Assembly: GCA_025267735.1 (NCBI GenBank)
Contig: CM046296.1
Coordinates: 19,308,464-19,372,463, forward strand
DNA length: 64,000 bases
DNA from: Mactra quadrangularis
Taxonomy: Eukaryota > Mollusca > Bivalvia > Venerida > Mactridae
Reading direction: 5' to 3'
In this document: in pieces, positions 12,821 to 26,100 of the stretch
Layout of the letters: each line of letters begins with the position of its first letter
Position numbering within the stretch: the first letter of the stretch is position 1
Position numbers and translations under genes: made by a program
Notes under the pieces: model-generated
What the model was told of the DNA's origin: nothing
What the model saw: the letters and a program-made list of their open reading frames with translations, nothing else
Database searches by the model: none

Positions 12821-14389
12821 AAATGGAATCATGGGATCATAGATGCAAAACTCATTTTGTTTGTAACTTACAATGTATTTCGCACAAGTCATTTTAGTTC
12901 TGACATTACGTATCGGCACCATCTTAACTCGATTGAGTTTTGTCCAATGAAAACATATATTTTCAGATTACGGAAATGGCCGAGTGATTACGATGTGTAT
13001 CGGTAGTTGTCTTCGGTGCGTTTACAATGCGACACCAATAAGACAATGTGTGGATTGTATTTTAGAACACTATAACGTGACACGATCTATTGTGACTTAT
13101 TGACCGTGGTGATAGCTTCCTGATAAAATGAATGATAGGCCTTTTAAACTATAGAAATAGTTTACCATGGCATTTAATAGTTGTAGTTGATTGTATGATA
13201 ACATTTTGTGAAAACGGCCTTTAAAAGGCGAATGTACTTAGATGGCTTTCTTTTCACAATGCTTTTGCACATACCGTAAAACTTTGGAATTGTTGATTTT
13301 CGCGTGTAGAGTAAAGTAAGTGATAGCTGATTAAAAGCTTGCTTTTCATCAAAAATGGGCGTGACTTTGGTGTTTTTGATAATGTGAACTAGTTATGTGT
13401 TCAGCAATGGCTTGAAAACATAGATTAGCATCCATTTAAACTTAAACCCTGAATGGTTCCTCGAGTCAGAAACTTCAATCCTTTTATTAGAACTTGGTCA
13501 CAAACATGAGACAAGAGCGAGATTTCCTTGATCTTTAAAACAGACATTTTACGAACATGTCTTATAAACACTTAATTTACATTCTCGTACTCAGAGACTA
13601 GTAGGATTCTCGATACTAGCTTTAGATCGAGAATCTTGATGATTATTTAGAATAGTATAAAGACTCTCCGTAAGTAAACACTGTTAATTTTAGCCATTTA
13701 AGATTATCATATATTTGCGTCATTAAATGCAAACTGTGAAGTTAGGCAGAAGTTTGACATTTGTCAAATTAACAGAACAGAACAGAACTTTTGTTATTCT
13801 TACACAAGTCACATGGAAACAATATATGATGATATATAAATACATGCACGTATATAGATATAGTCTAAAAGTATTATCCCATTGCTACAGTCAAAGACCA
13901 AATATGGCTAATATACAGAGATATATTTCCCCTTTTCTGTGAGCTCATGCAACCAAAATGACCTAGCAGTCGACGGGTCTAAAACGAACAATAATAATAG
14001 TAGTATAGAGCCATGGACACGACTTAGGGCGAGTTTCCTCAGCACATCGCTAGCAAGAGTGTTGTACCCTGGTTCCCTTCTTACTCCAAAAGGAATACGT
14101 ATGTGATATAAATTTAGGGCTAACAGGGGCATAGCGATAGCTAGTGATTTGCTTAGAAAACTAGCCTGTAATGAAATAGAACTTAACATTAAAATGTCAA
14201 AATTTGCTTTATTGTGGCTATACTTTGAACGCTGAGACATTACAATCGTATGTAGTGGTATAGTGGTTCAGTGATTAATACATTTGACTTATTCCCTGAC
14301 GTTCAATGCTCCGATTCATAGCCATGTCATATCATAATCCATTCTCGTACCCATCCTCAAAGTACGAGAATGGTCATAACCATACAAAG

Positions 14390-14577
14390 TAAATACATTT
14401 CCACTATTAGGAACACCAAATTATTAATAGTTTTATCAGCGGAATGGTATTAATAGACATTTGTATTTTCATATCATATCTTCTCATATCATAAGCAGAA
14501 GCATTTGGGACCTAAACTCGTCTAACATCGCATGATTTGGCAATAACCAAGGTGGTCATAATAGCAGAGTTTTACTG
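14390..14577. mobile_element. Pogo/Tigger-like MITE, adjacent to an inverted copy
   Basis: Shares GAAGCATTTGGGACCTAAAC and GGCAATAACCAAGGTGGTC with the family and ends GTTTTACTG with TA. The next copy, inverted, begins 9 bp later. Confidence 0.7.
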
Positions 14578-14586
14578 TACATGCTA

Positions 14587-14753
14587 CAGTAGAGTTCCGC
14601 TATTAATACCACTTTTGTTATTTCAAAATAATGCGATTTTTGACAATTATTAAGACCCAAATGCTTAATTTGTTAACAAATTGGTCTCTATATTAAGACC
14701 GTTTCGCTATTAAGACCATCGATTTTGCTGGTCTTAATAGCGGAACTTTACTA
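14587..14753. mobile_element. Pogo/Tigger-like MITE, best-preserved ends
   Basis: Left CAGTAGAGTTCCGCTATTAA and right CTTAATAGCGGAACTTTACT are inverted repeats flanked by TA. The interior is in the opposite orientation to the copy at 14390. Confidence 0.8.
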
Positions 14754-15159
14754 TATTATACACTGCATAGCAAGAATGTGTATTTTTGTGGAAGGATAAT
14801 CAAGTACTGCTAAAAAGAGTTTATGAAACTGGTTTCGTTTGCCAGTCGCTGTTAATTCAAATGCCTACAATATATCACGAAAAATGTAATGTTTATAATT
14901 AGTTAAATTTTGTAAATTCCAAATAAGAATTAATTACTGTCCAATGCAACAAACACCTGTGGCGACTGGCGATCAACTTAACCAACTTGTTAAATAATAT
15001 ATATCCGTACCAATGTGAATATAGACCCTAGATGCTTTTGAAATAGTTTTCAAGTTTGTTTGATATTGGTAATATAGGTTTATATTTTCCCGAAGGCCTT
15101 AGAAATTACTTGATATATACATTAGGAGGACAGTTAACACGGTGTATATTTCAACACTA

Positions 15160-15546
15160 TATCGAGGGCTTGACGGAAAACTGTCGTAACTAACATATTT
15201 TTTTCCAGTATGACTTTTTGATAAATTTGGCTTTAGAAATGCCAAATACATGTTTCTACCAAATTTCATCAAAATATTGCATGCATAAAGTACATACATT
15301 TACTTAGTTCCATGTTCGGAATAACTCCAAATTTCAGTGGAAAACTGTTGTAAGTAAACAATCTTGTAAAAATTCACAATAAATTAGTCCTTTTAGCACA
15401 GTGTAATTACATAAGACATGTTATTTCTTACCCACATATCAAAAAATAGTTACAGAATAACATAAGAAAAATGTTGAACAGTTTTTTGCTTCTTCTGAAA
15501 ATTTTGAAAATATGAGTTACGACAGTTTTCCGTCAAGCCCTCGATA
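15160..15546. mobile_element. 387-bp MITE with perfect 31-bp inverted ends
   Basis: Ends 15160-15190 and 15516-15546 are perfect inverted repeats (starting TATCGAGGGCTTGACGG) and are flanked by TA on both sides. TIRs with a TA target are typical of Tc1/mariner-type elements. No transposase coding capacity. Confidence 0.85.
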
Positions 15547-18500
15547 TACCTCTTCAACTGTGTAAATATTAGTGAAATACTCCGGTCATTATTTATCTTT
15601 AAAACTTTTTTTATGTAAGCTAGTAGTCTACTAGTATTTATCAGAGTTATTATAATAAATAGAGACTGTTAAGAAAGAGTTGAATGTCTTATTTTTATCA
15701 TAATATTAATAGTTTCATTATGGTTATGTTGTTCTTCTTAACTTACGACATTTGACCGTCGATTCTGATTGGCGCATTTCCATGTGGTCTTATAAAACCT
15801 TTTAAATTAGAGAAGTTTTTTCCGTATGAAAGGGAAAGAAACAGCCAAACATCAAATTAAGATAAAAAAATGTTTGCTAGGGAGATACTGTTCGTGAATA
15901 CAGCTGTTTGAACGTATGTAGCAAAAGTGACTATTACAAAATAAAATTACTTAACAACAGCCTAATTATACAATTAAAAAGCCTAAAATCTTCTCGTCGA
16001 TTCCGTATTAATAATGAACTAAATACTGCAAGCGCATTATTTTGTCACCAACGAGTGATGAATATGGAAGACGCTTATGTAAATAGTAAATGAAAATGTC
16101 ACAATAAACATAAGCATTGTTTCTGATGGTAATTAAGTTCAGTTGGAACTAATTTTATATGAAGAACAAATTTCAAATCAATTCATTCAAAAGTTAAAAG
16201 TAAAAATTGGACAAAATCTGTTTTCTACAAGCTTTGGAAAGTAAACTTGAATACAGTTTTTTACCTACATGGCATTTAATAATAGCAACAAGGGCTTTTT
16301 CTTATAAACGTTCTGTGCCATTCATTTGTATGTCACCATTTTAGCTAAGCAAATAGTGTTAACATTCACGGCCTTGCCAATCGTAAAAATGTATGTTAAA
16401 TACATATCGTAAAAATAAAATCGATATTGTGACTAAATTATGCTCTACATATTCAGTCTATAAATAAATTATAATATTATACATTTCAATAGTAGGCCTA
16501 TATCAAGGTAAATGTATTTTGAAGAATCCGGAATCATATTTCTTTGATAATTTTTCTTGTATTCAAAGATCAAGATAACTAGGCGGGGCTAATTTTCACC
16601 TTGTCAAATTATACCCCAAGCCTTACCTAGACTATCAAAAGTATTACGAAACCGGATAAAATCTTTAAGAGATCTATTCAATAGTTTGGTTCAATACACA
16701 CAGGTCAAGGTCTAATCTATGTAATTTATTAGTACAAACAAGGGAGGTAATTTATTAATATCAATGTCTCATATTCCTTACAGTGTTACCTCCCTTATCA
16801 ATAAATGTGATGATCACTCGAGTAATGCTTATGTCTAGGGAAAGAGTTGGTATTAATTGACAAATGTAATCTGATACTTTATATCCTTATTCATAATAAT
16901 TTCAATGTTATTTTGATAAAATATTTTTCATATACGAGGGAATGACCAAAACAGACAGAATCCAATTCTTTGCAAGAAAGAAAAAGTAGCAAATACCATA
17001 ACATGTAGCTCCTTGAATCTAACATATGTATAAAATCTGACCAGTTTCGTTGCACAAAAGGATTTCCACAGGATTTCAAATCTAGTGAACTAAGTGGTTG
17101 TTGGCTCGAGCCTCAATAGGAATGGTTGTACTCTTCTATCAAAATTCAACAATAATGTCGACTTTGCATGTTTACCTGTATCTAGATATCTAGAGAAACT
17201 GATTAACTTTTTTGAAGGATAAAGTGAGTACTGGCCAAGTAAAATGGCCAAAGAAAGCAATGTTTGGTGAACTTGCCGACGCAAAATGACCATAATATGA
17301 TTTGACATGACATTAAACCAATAAAAAGACCACACATTCAATTAGCTCGAATGGTCTACATATAGATATCACAAAGGGAGGTTATTCGGACGATTTCCAT
17401 TATAACAGATCAACAATGGTTAGCGCCCTTTATAGATATAACTTTACACCAATAAATACCTCACAAATTCAGCTCTCCATGACAAAAATACTCTTATACT
17501 CTACAAGAATGCCCAATCACATGGGACACCGGTACATGATATTATTTCACGTTTTTACTGTAAGTATTGTACATAATAGAACTGGCCCTAATAAATGACC
17601 ATTTAAATAGTAAAAAAATATACTAGTTTTTCGATGTATTCTTTTACAAGTTCTTCTATATAAATCGTATGTGATTTGTATGTATAGTGTTTTTGACTCG
17701 AAACCGTGCCGACTGCTTGTGGTTTGGCCAATATTGCCCAAATATAATATAAAATAAAGTATGATATACTTAGTATCAATTAATATATAATGTTATTAAT
17801 ATTATTAGTGTGTTGCAGTTGTAACTGAACTGTTTGTTAAAAACAAGTTACATGTTGCTTGGATAAGCTAGTTAGAGTAAGAGATACTAATGCTGATCAC
17901 TAAAGGAATACTACATGTTTTTGAATGACAACAACACAAAATTTGACAACATTTTTATATAACATTAAAATATAAGTAACAATAAACATTGTATTATATG
18001 AACAAAATTATAAATTTGTGTACAATATTAGGGAATTTAGATATTCGAATACATATTGTTACTGTGTTAATAGAAATCAATGTATTTTTTCAACATGATA
18101 ATTATGAAATATCAAAGCCCCTTTCTAGAATGGTTCGTTATATTCCTTAAGAAACGAACGTACATGTAAGTTTTGAACCTGGAAATCATTCTCAAGTTTC
18201 ATAACCTACAACCCTCATCTCAGCGTCTGTAGAATGACAAAATAAGCACCTAAAGTGCAAGAAAATACATATATTTGGCAAGAATATGTATAAAAATAGT
18301 TATTTTTCATATTGAGCAAAATACTTGACAAATTATATGCATCACAACATAAACAATATTATAACATCTCTACGTAACACTAATAATCAGGTCAAGTGAT
18401 TTTTCTCGTGACTTTTATCGTTTCTTTGATACATTATATCGAACCGTCATTTTCACTAACCCCGCTGATTTAAATACTCTACATAAGTTCTTTTTGATGA

Positions 18501-18658
18501 TTCCTATAAATACTCACTACAGAATTTCTGTACCCACTATCCATAAAATATTTATCTATAATATTTATATTATGAGGTTAGCTGAACAAGTATCGAGTAT
18601 CAAAATAAGCGGGGTTAATGTATACACCGGAAACAGTTGAATACAATTTACCAGTTTA

Positions 18659-19021
18659 CAGTACCAACCAAAAGTTTGGAGACAAATGAAATTTACTATA
18701 ATTCTAGATTTTTATTTTATATTTTGCATATATATTTTGAATCATTATTTTGAAAACAAATTTCATGAATGTGACACATTTATAAGATACAGCATTGACA
18801 TCATAAAGCCTCCAAAACCATGTTTATTTTTAATTGTGTTCCATAACATAGCTTTTATGCTATTTTTGTAGTCTCAGTTATAATTATGATAAGTACCAAA
18901 CAATTAAGCAAAACTACAAGGCATTACAAAATAAACAGTTGCCGAAGTATAGATATAGAATCATATAGCTATTCAATAGGTATACAATCAGAAATTGTCT
19001 CCAAACTTCTGATGGATACTG
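18659..19021. mobile_element. Mariner-like MITE, CAGTACC family
   Basis: Starts CAGTACCAACCAAAAGTTTG after TA and ends CTTCTGATGGATACTG. Its ends and internal strings recur at 62779-63152 and, more diverged, at 3374-4136. Confidence 0.75.
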
Positions 19022-19418
19022 TTTACAATTAACCTACAGAATTATACAACTCTGCCATGTCTTCTTCCAAGTCAAGTAGGAAAACAAGGACGAGGAGAAG
19101 ACCCTGTTTGTAAAAACCAGCAAAATAAATAATTTTACAATATCTCGTCAGTCATATAGTTGAATACTCACGAGACCAACAATTAAACTTATACATACAT
19201 TATAAACTTGATATATTCAAACAATAGTTACAAGGAAAGTCAAATTACATTACAGATGCACTGATAAGAGCACTTAATTCAGACTTATACAACATCTATA
19301 TAAACATTAAAACACCGGTTTAGTCATAGGCTACCGGCACGATTCCGAGTCAAAAGCACAACTATATGAATTGACTCAAACCTCGTCGACCGCCTAACAG
19401 CATTATAACATTATTTAA

Positions 19419-19553
19419 ATATCTCACCCTACAGAGGATGATAGAACGGAATGTTCACCAGAGACAAGTAATGTCAACCGAGGCTTTAGCCGAGGTTGAC
19501 ATTACTTGACTCGGGTAAACATTCCATTCTATCACTCTCTGTAGAATGTGATA
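19419..19553. repeat. Foldback MITE
   Basis: Near-complete inverted repeat. The outer ends are ATATCTCACCCTACAGAG and CTCTGTAGAATGTGATAT; the inner stem AGTAATGTCAACCGAGGC pairs across a tiny loop centred near 19487. Confidence 0.8.
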
Positions 19554-19753
19554 TTTTTTTTATTATACCGATAACAAATCAGAAAGTGGTAACAATTAAA
19601 TAGACACAAACCGTTTGATTTTATTTGTTTTATTTGCTTCTGATTTTGAAGGCATTTTTACACCGTTAAGTTTGTTGTTTCATAAAAAGCAAGCGTCTGC
19701 GCAAGGGAGGTCACTCAAATTGAGTGTCTAAAAACTGAGGGCCGGTTACATTC

Positions 19754-19791
19754 GGAACAACCTCGGCGATCGCCGAGGTAGTTCCGAATGG
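19754..19791. repeat. 38-bp GC-rich palindrome
   Basis: Two 19-bp arms (TTCGGAACAACCTCGGCGA and its inverse) with a single mismatched pair. It stands out as GC-rich in AT-rich DNA and may be part of a larger MITE. Confidence 0.6.
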
Positions 19792-21658
19792 TCAGGTTAT
19801 TAGCAAATTCCAACCCAGTAGTCTCCCATCGCTTTAAGCGGGCCGATAGGTGATGTCCAGACGGTGACATTACGGATTGTCACCATGTGACGTCACATTA
19901 GGCTTTATAGTAAAAGATCACTTGAGGTATAATAAATAAATGTTACACAAGATCTATCTTGATAAATTAGTCACTTATTATATTAATAACACGCATTAAA
20001 ATAAGCAATGTAATTTTTTTTCAAGACGAATGGCACGGTCCATAAACAAATACACTAATAAGAGTTTTCGTTTCGTTTATAAACAATACGATCATATATT
20101 CCACAAGATATTTGTTAGAAAATGATAAAGTCAATTAGTTTAATAAACTAAACGAGTCGACGTGATCAATCTATTTCAATATCTCATCTCGCGTATGCAA
20201 AGATCAACCATGCGTCTTAAACGAAGTTTAATGACTCTTTGACAGTTAAACAATTTGAATCAAAGAATCGTACAACAACACTCTGATCAATATAAACAAA
20301 CTGTTGATCTGATAAAGTAAAATCTAAATCAACCTGATCTATCAACCATGCTAACACGACATGAACATTGACATGTGTGTATCTTCATGGAGTTCAACAC
20401 GAAAGGAGTTTAATTACTATTCTGAAACTCTTGTTCTATGTGAACAATGTCATTTACATAAACGAAAACCTTCGCACTCAACCCACTTTCAAGAATCCGT
20501 GTCTCCAATGTAGTCGATATATACAAATGTATGTTCTTATTGACGCAGACAAAATAAAAGTATTCAAAAAGTATTTTGTGTAAATAAACACCAATGTCAT
20601 AATTATTATTATCCCTCAACCTAAAAGAGGCAACAACATTTCGCTTTGAGGAAATTATTAAAAGTCATAATCTATTCGACATTTGTCAAAATGGAAACAA
20701 CGGGAAATCGAGCATAGCATTTACGAGTCAGAAAATAACCTGCCATATACACTGGGTAAAGTCTTTAATATGAAGTTCCCATTTATCGTCGGAAATACAC
20801 TCTATCAGTTACTACACTAATAAGTTACCACTTGTCATTACTTATAAAGTAAGTCATCAAAAACTATAAATAAAGTTTAATAGTAAAGTCAATACTTATG
20901 ACATGCGATTCCTCATTATTATTGTTTACAGTCATTCACTTTACTCGTCAACCTTGAAAATGAGACATTGATTAGTAATTGATCTGTCTTGATCATGTTT
21001 TGAAATGCGCTTCCGATTTCAAACTTGCAAGAAATACACTAGTATTATTTGAATAACCAGTAATTACATGGAGATTAAATGTAACACTATGAGTTCCCTA
21101 CATCACGACATTGTCTGACTGGCTCTATAATTATGAATGATGGTAAGAACGTCTGAAACTATGGTGTCAAATAAGATCCATAAACTACATGTATGTTCAA
21201 AGTCTGTTCTATCTATATCATTCTTCTGAAATTTTGTCAGCTGCTACTAAAGTCTCTTGCGACAGTTTGCTTTGGGTTTTGCGGTATTGTAGGTCGCTAG
21301 GTGGCACTATTGTGGTGGTCTCACGACCATACTTCTGCGGGGCTAAGCTTTTAATTGCGGCTTGCAATCACCACAGGGAATAAAAGGCCATAGACAAAAC
21401 TAAGGATAATATTTCAAGTTAGGTTGATTGGTTGACTACAATTAATCACGACATGCACCTTATTAAAATCTGTTAGCAATATATATTGTTTACAAGAAAA
21501 CAACGTGAATCTACATAAGCTCAAACAACAGTTAAACGATATGATATACAACATTAAAGTTAATATGTTATTCCACAAGGACACGACGTGTGTCTTTCCT
21601 TAACCTTTCAAAAATATAATCCAAGTACAGCATCCGGTTGGATACAAAATAAATATTC

Positions 21659-21876
21659 ACTCTGTAATTTTTTCTCATTTTAATGACGTTTCGGCATTAT
21701 GCCTTCATCTAACACAGATATTTATAAAAATCCAACTACATCATTTCTTGTTACATGTGATATGATTGTCATGTAATTGTAACAAGAAATGATGTAGTTA
21801 CATTTTTATAAATATCAGTGTTAGAAGAAGGCAAAATGCCGAAACTTCATTAAAAGGAGAAAAAATTACAGAGTGT
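21659..21876. repeat. Foldback element with arms of about 95 bp
   Basis: The left arm begins CACTCTGTAATTTTTTCTCA and pairs with the right arm ending TTACAGAGTG. The arms include CGTTTCGGCATTATGCCTTC and its inverted partner and meet at an AT-rich centre near 21768. Imperfect pairing shows some age. Confidence 0.75.
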
Positions 21877-22399
21877 ACTTTCAAAATACAAAAAAATGTC
21901 ATAGGATGTCCCTGTCGTACATTTATATGTATATATAGATATCTTATACATTTGTTAGGTCTCCTCAAATCTAAGTTATGTGTCACCAACATTACCAACT
22001 ATCTCGACGATACTTTAATCACGTATGAAATACATGTATAACACAAATGAGTAAACTGTCTGTAGACGCCAGTATCATACATGGATTCATTTACGTAAGT
22101 GGAAAAGAAAACCAATAATCAAGCTTGGATTCACGAGTAATCTGTAGAGCAAGGTTCTTGTCTGTATGATTAGAAGTAATATAAAATATTGTTGTTTGAA
22201 AGTATGCTTTTCTTTATACAAAAAAGAAGAATGGGGAGTAGGAATGCTTTATAAAGGCCGTAGAGATGATCACGATACCGATCTTTCGATGTATAAACAA
22301 AAAGAACATGTATAAATTACGTTCTAACATTCTGTTTTTACACAATCATTTAAAAAAATAAATAATTAAACTTTTAAATCAGTGTGTATACACATAAAG

Positions 22400-22640
22400 A
22401 TGTAAATGATTATTGTGTATTTAAATTAGTACGTATATTATCAAGGTGTTTACAAATAATGACGTAAATTATCATTGTGTATACAAGTTATGACGTACAT
22501 AATCAATGTGTATACAAATTATGACGTACATTTTCATTGTGTATACAAGTTATGACGTACATTATTATTGTGTATACAAGTTATGACGTACATTATCATT
22601 GTGTATACAAGTTATGACGTACATTATCATTGTGTATACA
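22400..22640. repeat. Minisatellite, 31-bp unit with TGACGT
   Basis: Tandem units of GTGTATACAAGTTATGACGT + ACATTATCATT, the inner ones nearly identical and the outer ones degenerate. Six units carry TGACGT. It lies about 130 bp beyond the predicted receptor polyA signal. Confidence 0.85.
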
Positions 22641-22771
22641 AATTTTTACTCAAATTAGCTTATTGGTAAATACCACGACAGAAAAGAGGAATAAATACTC
22701 CTTACATTAGGACTGATAATCATATTTCCACAATTAAAAGAGTGAGATTTAATAAATAAAAGAACACAAAA

Positions 22772-22777
22772 TTTATT
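22772..22777 (-). promoter_or_regulatory. Candidate polyadenylation signal of the nuclear receptor gene
   Basis: AATAAA on the minus strand about 120 bp past the receptor stop codon. This puts the 31-bp minisatellite at 22.4-22.64 kb outside the predicted mRNA. Confidence 0.5.
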
Positions 22778-22895
22778 TTGCTACAGCATTCCTGGAATTT
22801 TTTACGACAGTTTACATATCATATTTTCAAGATGTTTTATATTTTTATATTCGTTCACATTATGTAAACACAAATCTTTTACCCGGCCTTTATCA

Positions 22896-23110
22896 TCAAG
22901 TAAACGCAGACGGGCCATCTAAATTAAATTTTGATATAATATTCTTTTGTATTTTGTTCACCATTTCCAACAAAGGCATTAAACAAAAGATATCAATGAG
23001 AAGTCTAGCATGATTTTGTTCATGATTCTTTTTTATCTCGTATGCAAATGTATCCAACAATTCTGAATGTATTTGTTCCACCTTTACTCTGTCTTCCAGC
23101 TCCAAGTTTT
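22896..23110 (-). CDS. Nuclear receptor coding exon 7 (LBD helices 9-11, stop)
   Basis: Begins [19 protein letters not shown] (helix 9), continues through a helix 10/11 stretch ([20 protein letters not shown]) and ends [10 protein letters not shown] at TGA. No acidic-hydrophobic AF-2 helix follows before the stop. Confidence 0.88.
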
Positions 23111-26100
23111 CTGAAACAGAACAATACATCACTAATAACGATGATAATACTATGGAATAATTTAATAGTATAACGGACATGGAATATTTTATATAAGTTT
23201 ATACTATGTAAAGTTTGTACAGTACACATGCTAACAATATAAAAGGCGGATTTAACATCACACACAAGTAGCCTCCATTTACACTGCTTTAGTATCACCT
23301 ATGGTGATGCGTGAGACCTTCCAAATGGAAAGATAGTCAATAGAATCAATTATCATTATGTATAATTGTAGAGCTATACATCTTAAACTTATTAAAAAGG
23401 AATGAAATCAGAATCTAGAAAACAATCTAGTAATTGCACTACAGCCGCGACTAAGTTCCAATGAATTTTAGAAAAAATATCTTACCAGGGGCACACAGTC
23501 TCACTCCACATAAAATGGCTTTCTCAAGATCAGTTAATCCGAGAGCATTGAATTGGTTAGCAAATTTTAATATTGTGTCCACTATTTCATCATTGAGTAT
23601 TTTTCTCATTACAGGAGCAGAGTAGATTTCACCAGACACCAAAAACAACATACTTTCTTGACCATTGAAATATTCCGCTGACGTCAGCTGCATTAATATA
23701 CATATTTATAGATAATGCTTTGTTTATAATTGGTTGAGATATTTAGACATTTAATAGATATCTTGGCTTTTTATGCAATTTAAACTTGCCCAAAACTCGC
23801 AACCATTTTTAAACAAAATAACAACATTGTTATTTCATACATAAGAATATCAAAAATCAGGAATGAGAGAGGTAAAAATTGCCTATTGATTTCTATAACG
23901 CATATCTTCACGTATCGTTCCAATGAAATAATTACTCATGCTTACTTTAAATACTAGATGACATTTGTTTGTAAGCTTTAAGAAGCCTGAGGAATGAACA
24001 AAAAACTAGTTAAACTTGTCAAGGAATTAGGCTTCCAGTTTCCAGTTTCAACTTTTTGCACATTCGAAGTTAGCTACCAACTTCACTTCCACTGGTATAC
24101 ATTTGTTGCAAATCGAGTAGCCAGGTTAGTATACAATTTTTTAGCTTAAATAAATAAAACGACGTTAAAATTCAAACTTTTAAATTGAAACGTGTAGCCT
24201 ATTTCGAGGACAATAATGAAACATTTTCAAACAATAAAGTAGACAAGCTTAACTCACCATCCATATATCATAGTAAGCTCTTTTCATTAATAAAGCTTTA
24301 TCATTTACATTTATATCTTTTAATCCAGGTACACAGTTGCAGAAACCTGTCAGATTACAAAGAGTATATGGTTTAAGATTGTGATAATATGTAATTTATG
24401 TAACTTAACAACACGACAATTGTGGCTTGTTAGAATACATTTTTGTTGGATTTATCGCCGTAGCAATACACTGAATAGGACATTGGACATCAAGGCGGCA
24501 TTGTATAACTGGCATTGTATTTGTTGTCTTGAGTCCATAAGAATAAGTTTGTGAAGAACAAAAGTTTCACATATATGGATGTTATACAGTCATGTGATTT
24601 CCAGATTGTACACTAGCACTTGTTGGTACTGTTGAAATAAAAGAGAGTTAAACCGGTTATAAAACAACTGTTAGTTTTTCTAAAAATATCTGTGAATCGT
24701 TAATGTTAACTCTGAAACCTTTGTACAAAATACTTCTGCAAATGACCCTGTTAATCGCAAGAATTAACTCTTGCATGTTTGATTTAGTTATGGATCAAAC
24801 TTCATATGGAAGTTAAGGCTGTTCGAAAAGAGAATCATATTAGGTATTTAAAGACTATTTGATGTCATATATAATCATATGTCTAGAAAACGAAATCGAC
24901 GAGAAAACAAATGTGGTTTTATCAGTTGCTATGAAGATGATGTGACATTTAGGATGCATTTAAAGCCTACGAGAGAAAGTATAAAAGCGAGTTTACTGAG
25001 TCTTAAAATTGATATACATTATTATATCCATTAATAGCTCATAATGCTGAATAATATCATATTGTATAGAGGAAATCTACGGATTCTTTAGCAGTTTGAC
25101 ACCAATTAACATTTATATGTCATCGTGTATCGATAATAGGAAGCCATATTTATGGAAAACGAGATAATGTTGCTCGTTATCATTATATTTGGTACACTTT
25201 TTTATCAAGGACGAAATGAATTCATAACGAGTTGAAAACATGTAGATAAGACAGATTGAGAAATAGAACAGACTTGAAATATTCTACAAGATTGTATAAG
25301 ATGTAATATATAGTATCAGTATTTAGCATACATGAAGAAGCTATCATATCTCTAATGATTAAAAATCGTATAAATCTGTTAAAAAGGAAATTAATCTCAA
25401 AAGCTTATTTTTTATAACTATCTATGGCAGTAAATATAGTTCACTCCTGTTATTAGCCTATCCCCAATTTGTCACATTAATTAAAATTACAGACAAACAT
25501 TTATACTATTGCAAATTATAAGGAACGTTTTGACACAGTAAACAAGGATTGGAGGACTTTGACCTATAAGATGTTTATTTAAATACAATAATGCATTACA
25601 CATACACACGACTTAATCAGAAACATCCTATACTTGATAGTAACGAGAAAAGGGCGTTCAAAAATGTGAACTAGTACGTATAAACAATAATGCAACCGGC
25701 TCTTTGGTATAAGGACATGATTCTTGTTTATACTCCAACCATGTACACGAATTATTCTTACGAATCTTTAGGCAGCGCAAAATTGTATGCAATAGCAAAA
25801 ACAAATCGTTATTACATGGCACATCAGTAAAATACTGGGTTTAAACTCGTAAGCGCTCGTATAAACTTGTACATATCCGTAACTGGATAACGATATTGAT
25901 CGACGTATGGAATTTCTATTTTAACCAATGGAGGAAAACTTGCATATATCTTTACAGAATAATATCATTATATCTAATTATATGATCACGTGCTTCCACA
26001 CGTCATATGAAACAAACCTAATATTCTTTCATTTACATCTGGTATACACTCTATCAATTTAAGATACGTTTCCTCGACGTCATCTTCTGTCAATATACGA

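Larger units (their letters stand above)
10421..22771. other. Intergenic region, repeats only
   Basis: Apart from the MITEs, foldbacks and minisatellite listed, I see no coding exon. The 110-codon frame at 13908-14240 (-) has a hydrophobic stretch (SILLLLLFVLD) but no family resemblance or splice context. Confidence 0.5.

Noticed and set aside
13908..14240. 110-codon minus-strand frame
   Set aside because: Hydrophobic stretch but no recognisable domain, no splice context and no neighbours; too weak to call a gene.
22400..22640. CRISPR-like array
   Set aside because: The 31-bp units are contiguous with no unique spacers, and the host is an animal; it is a minisatellite.
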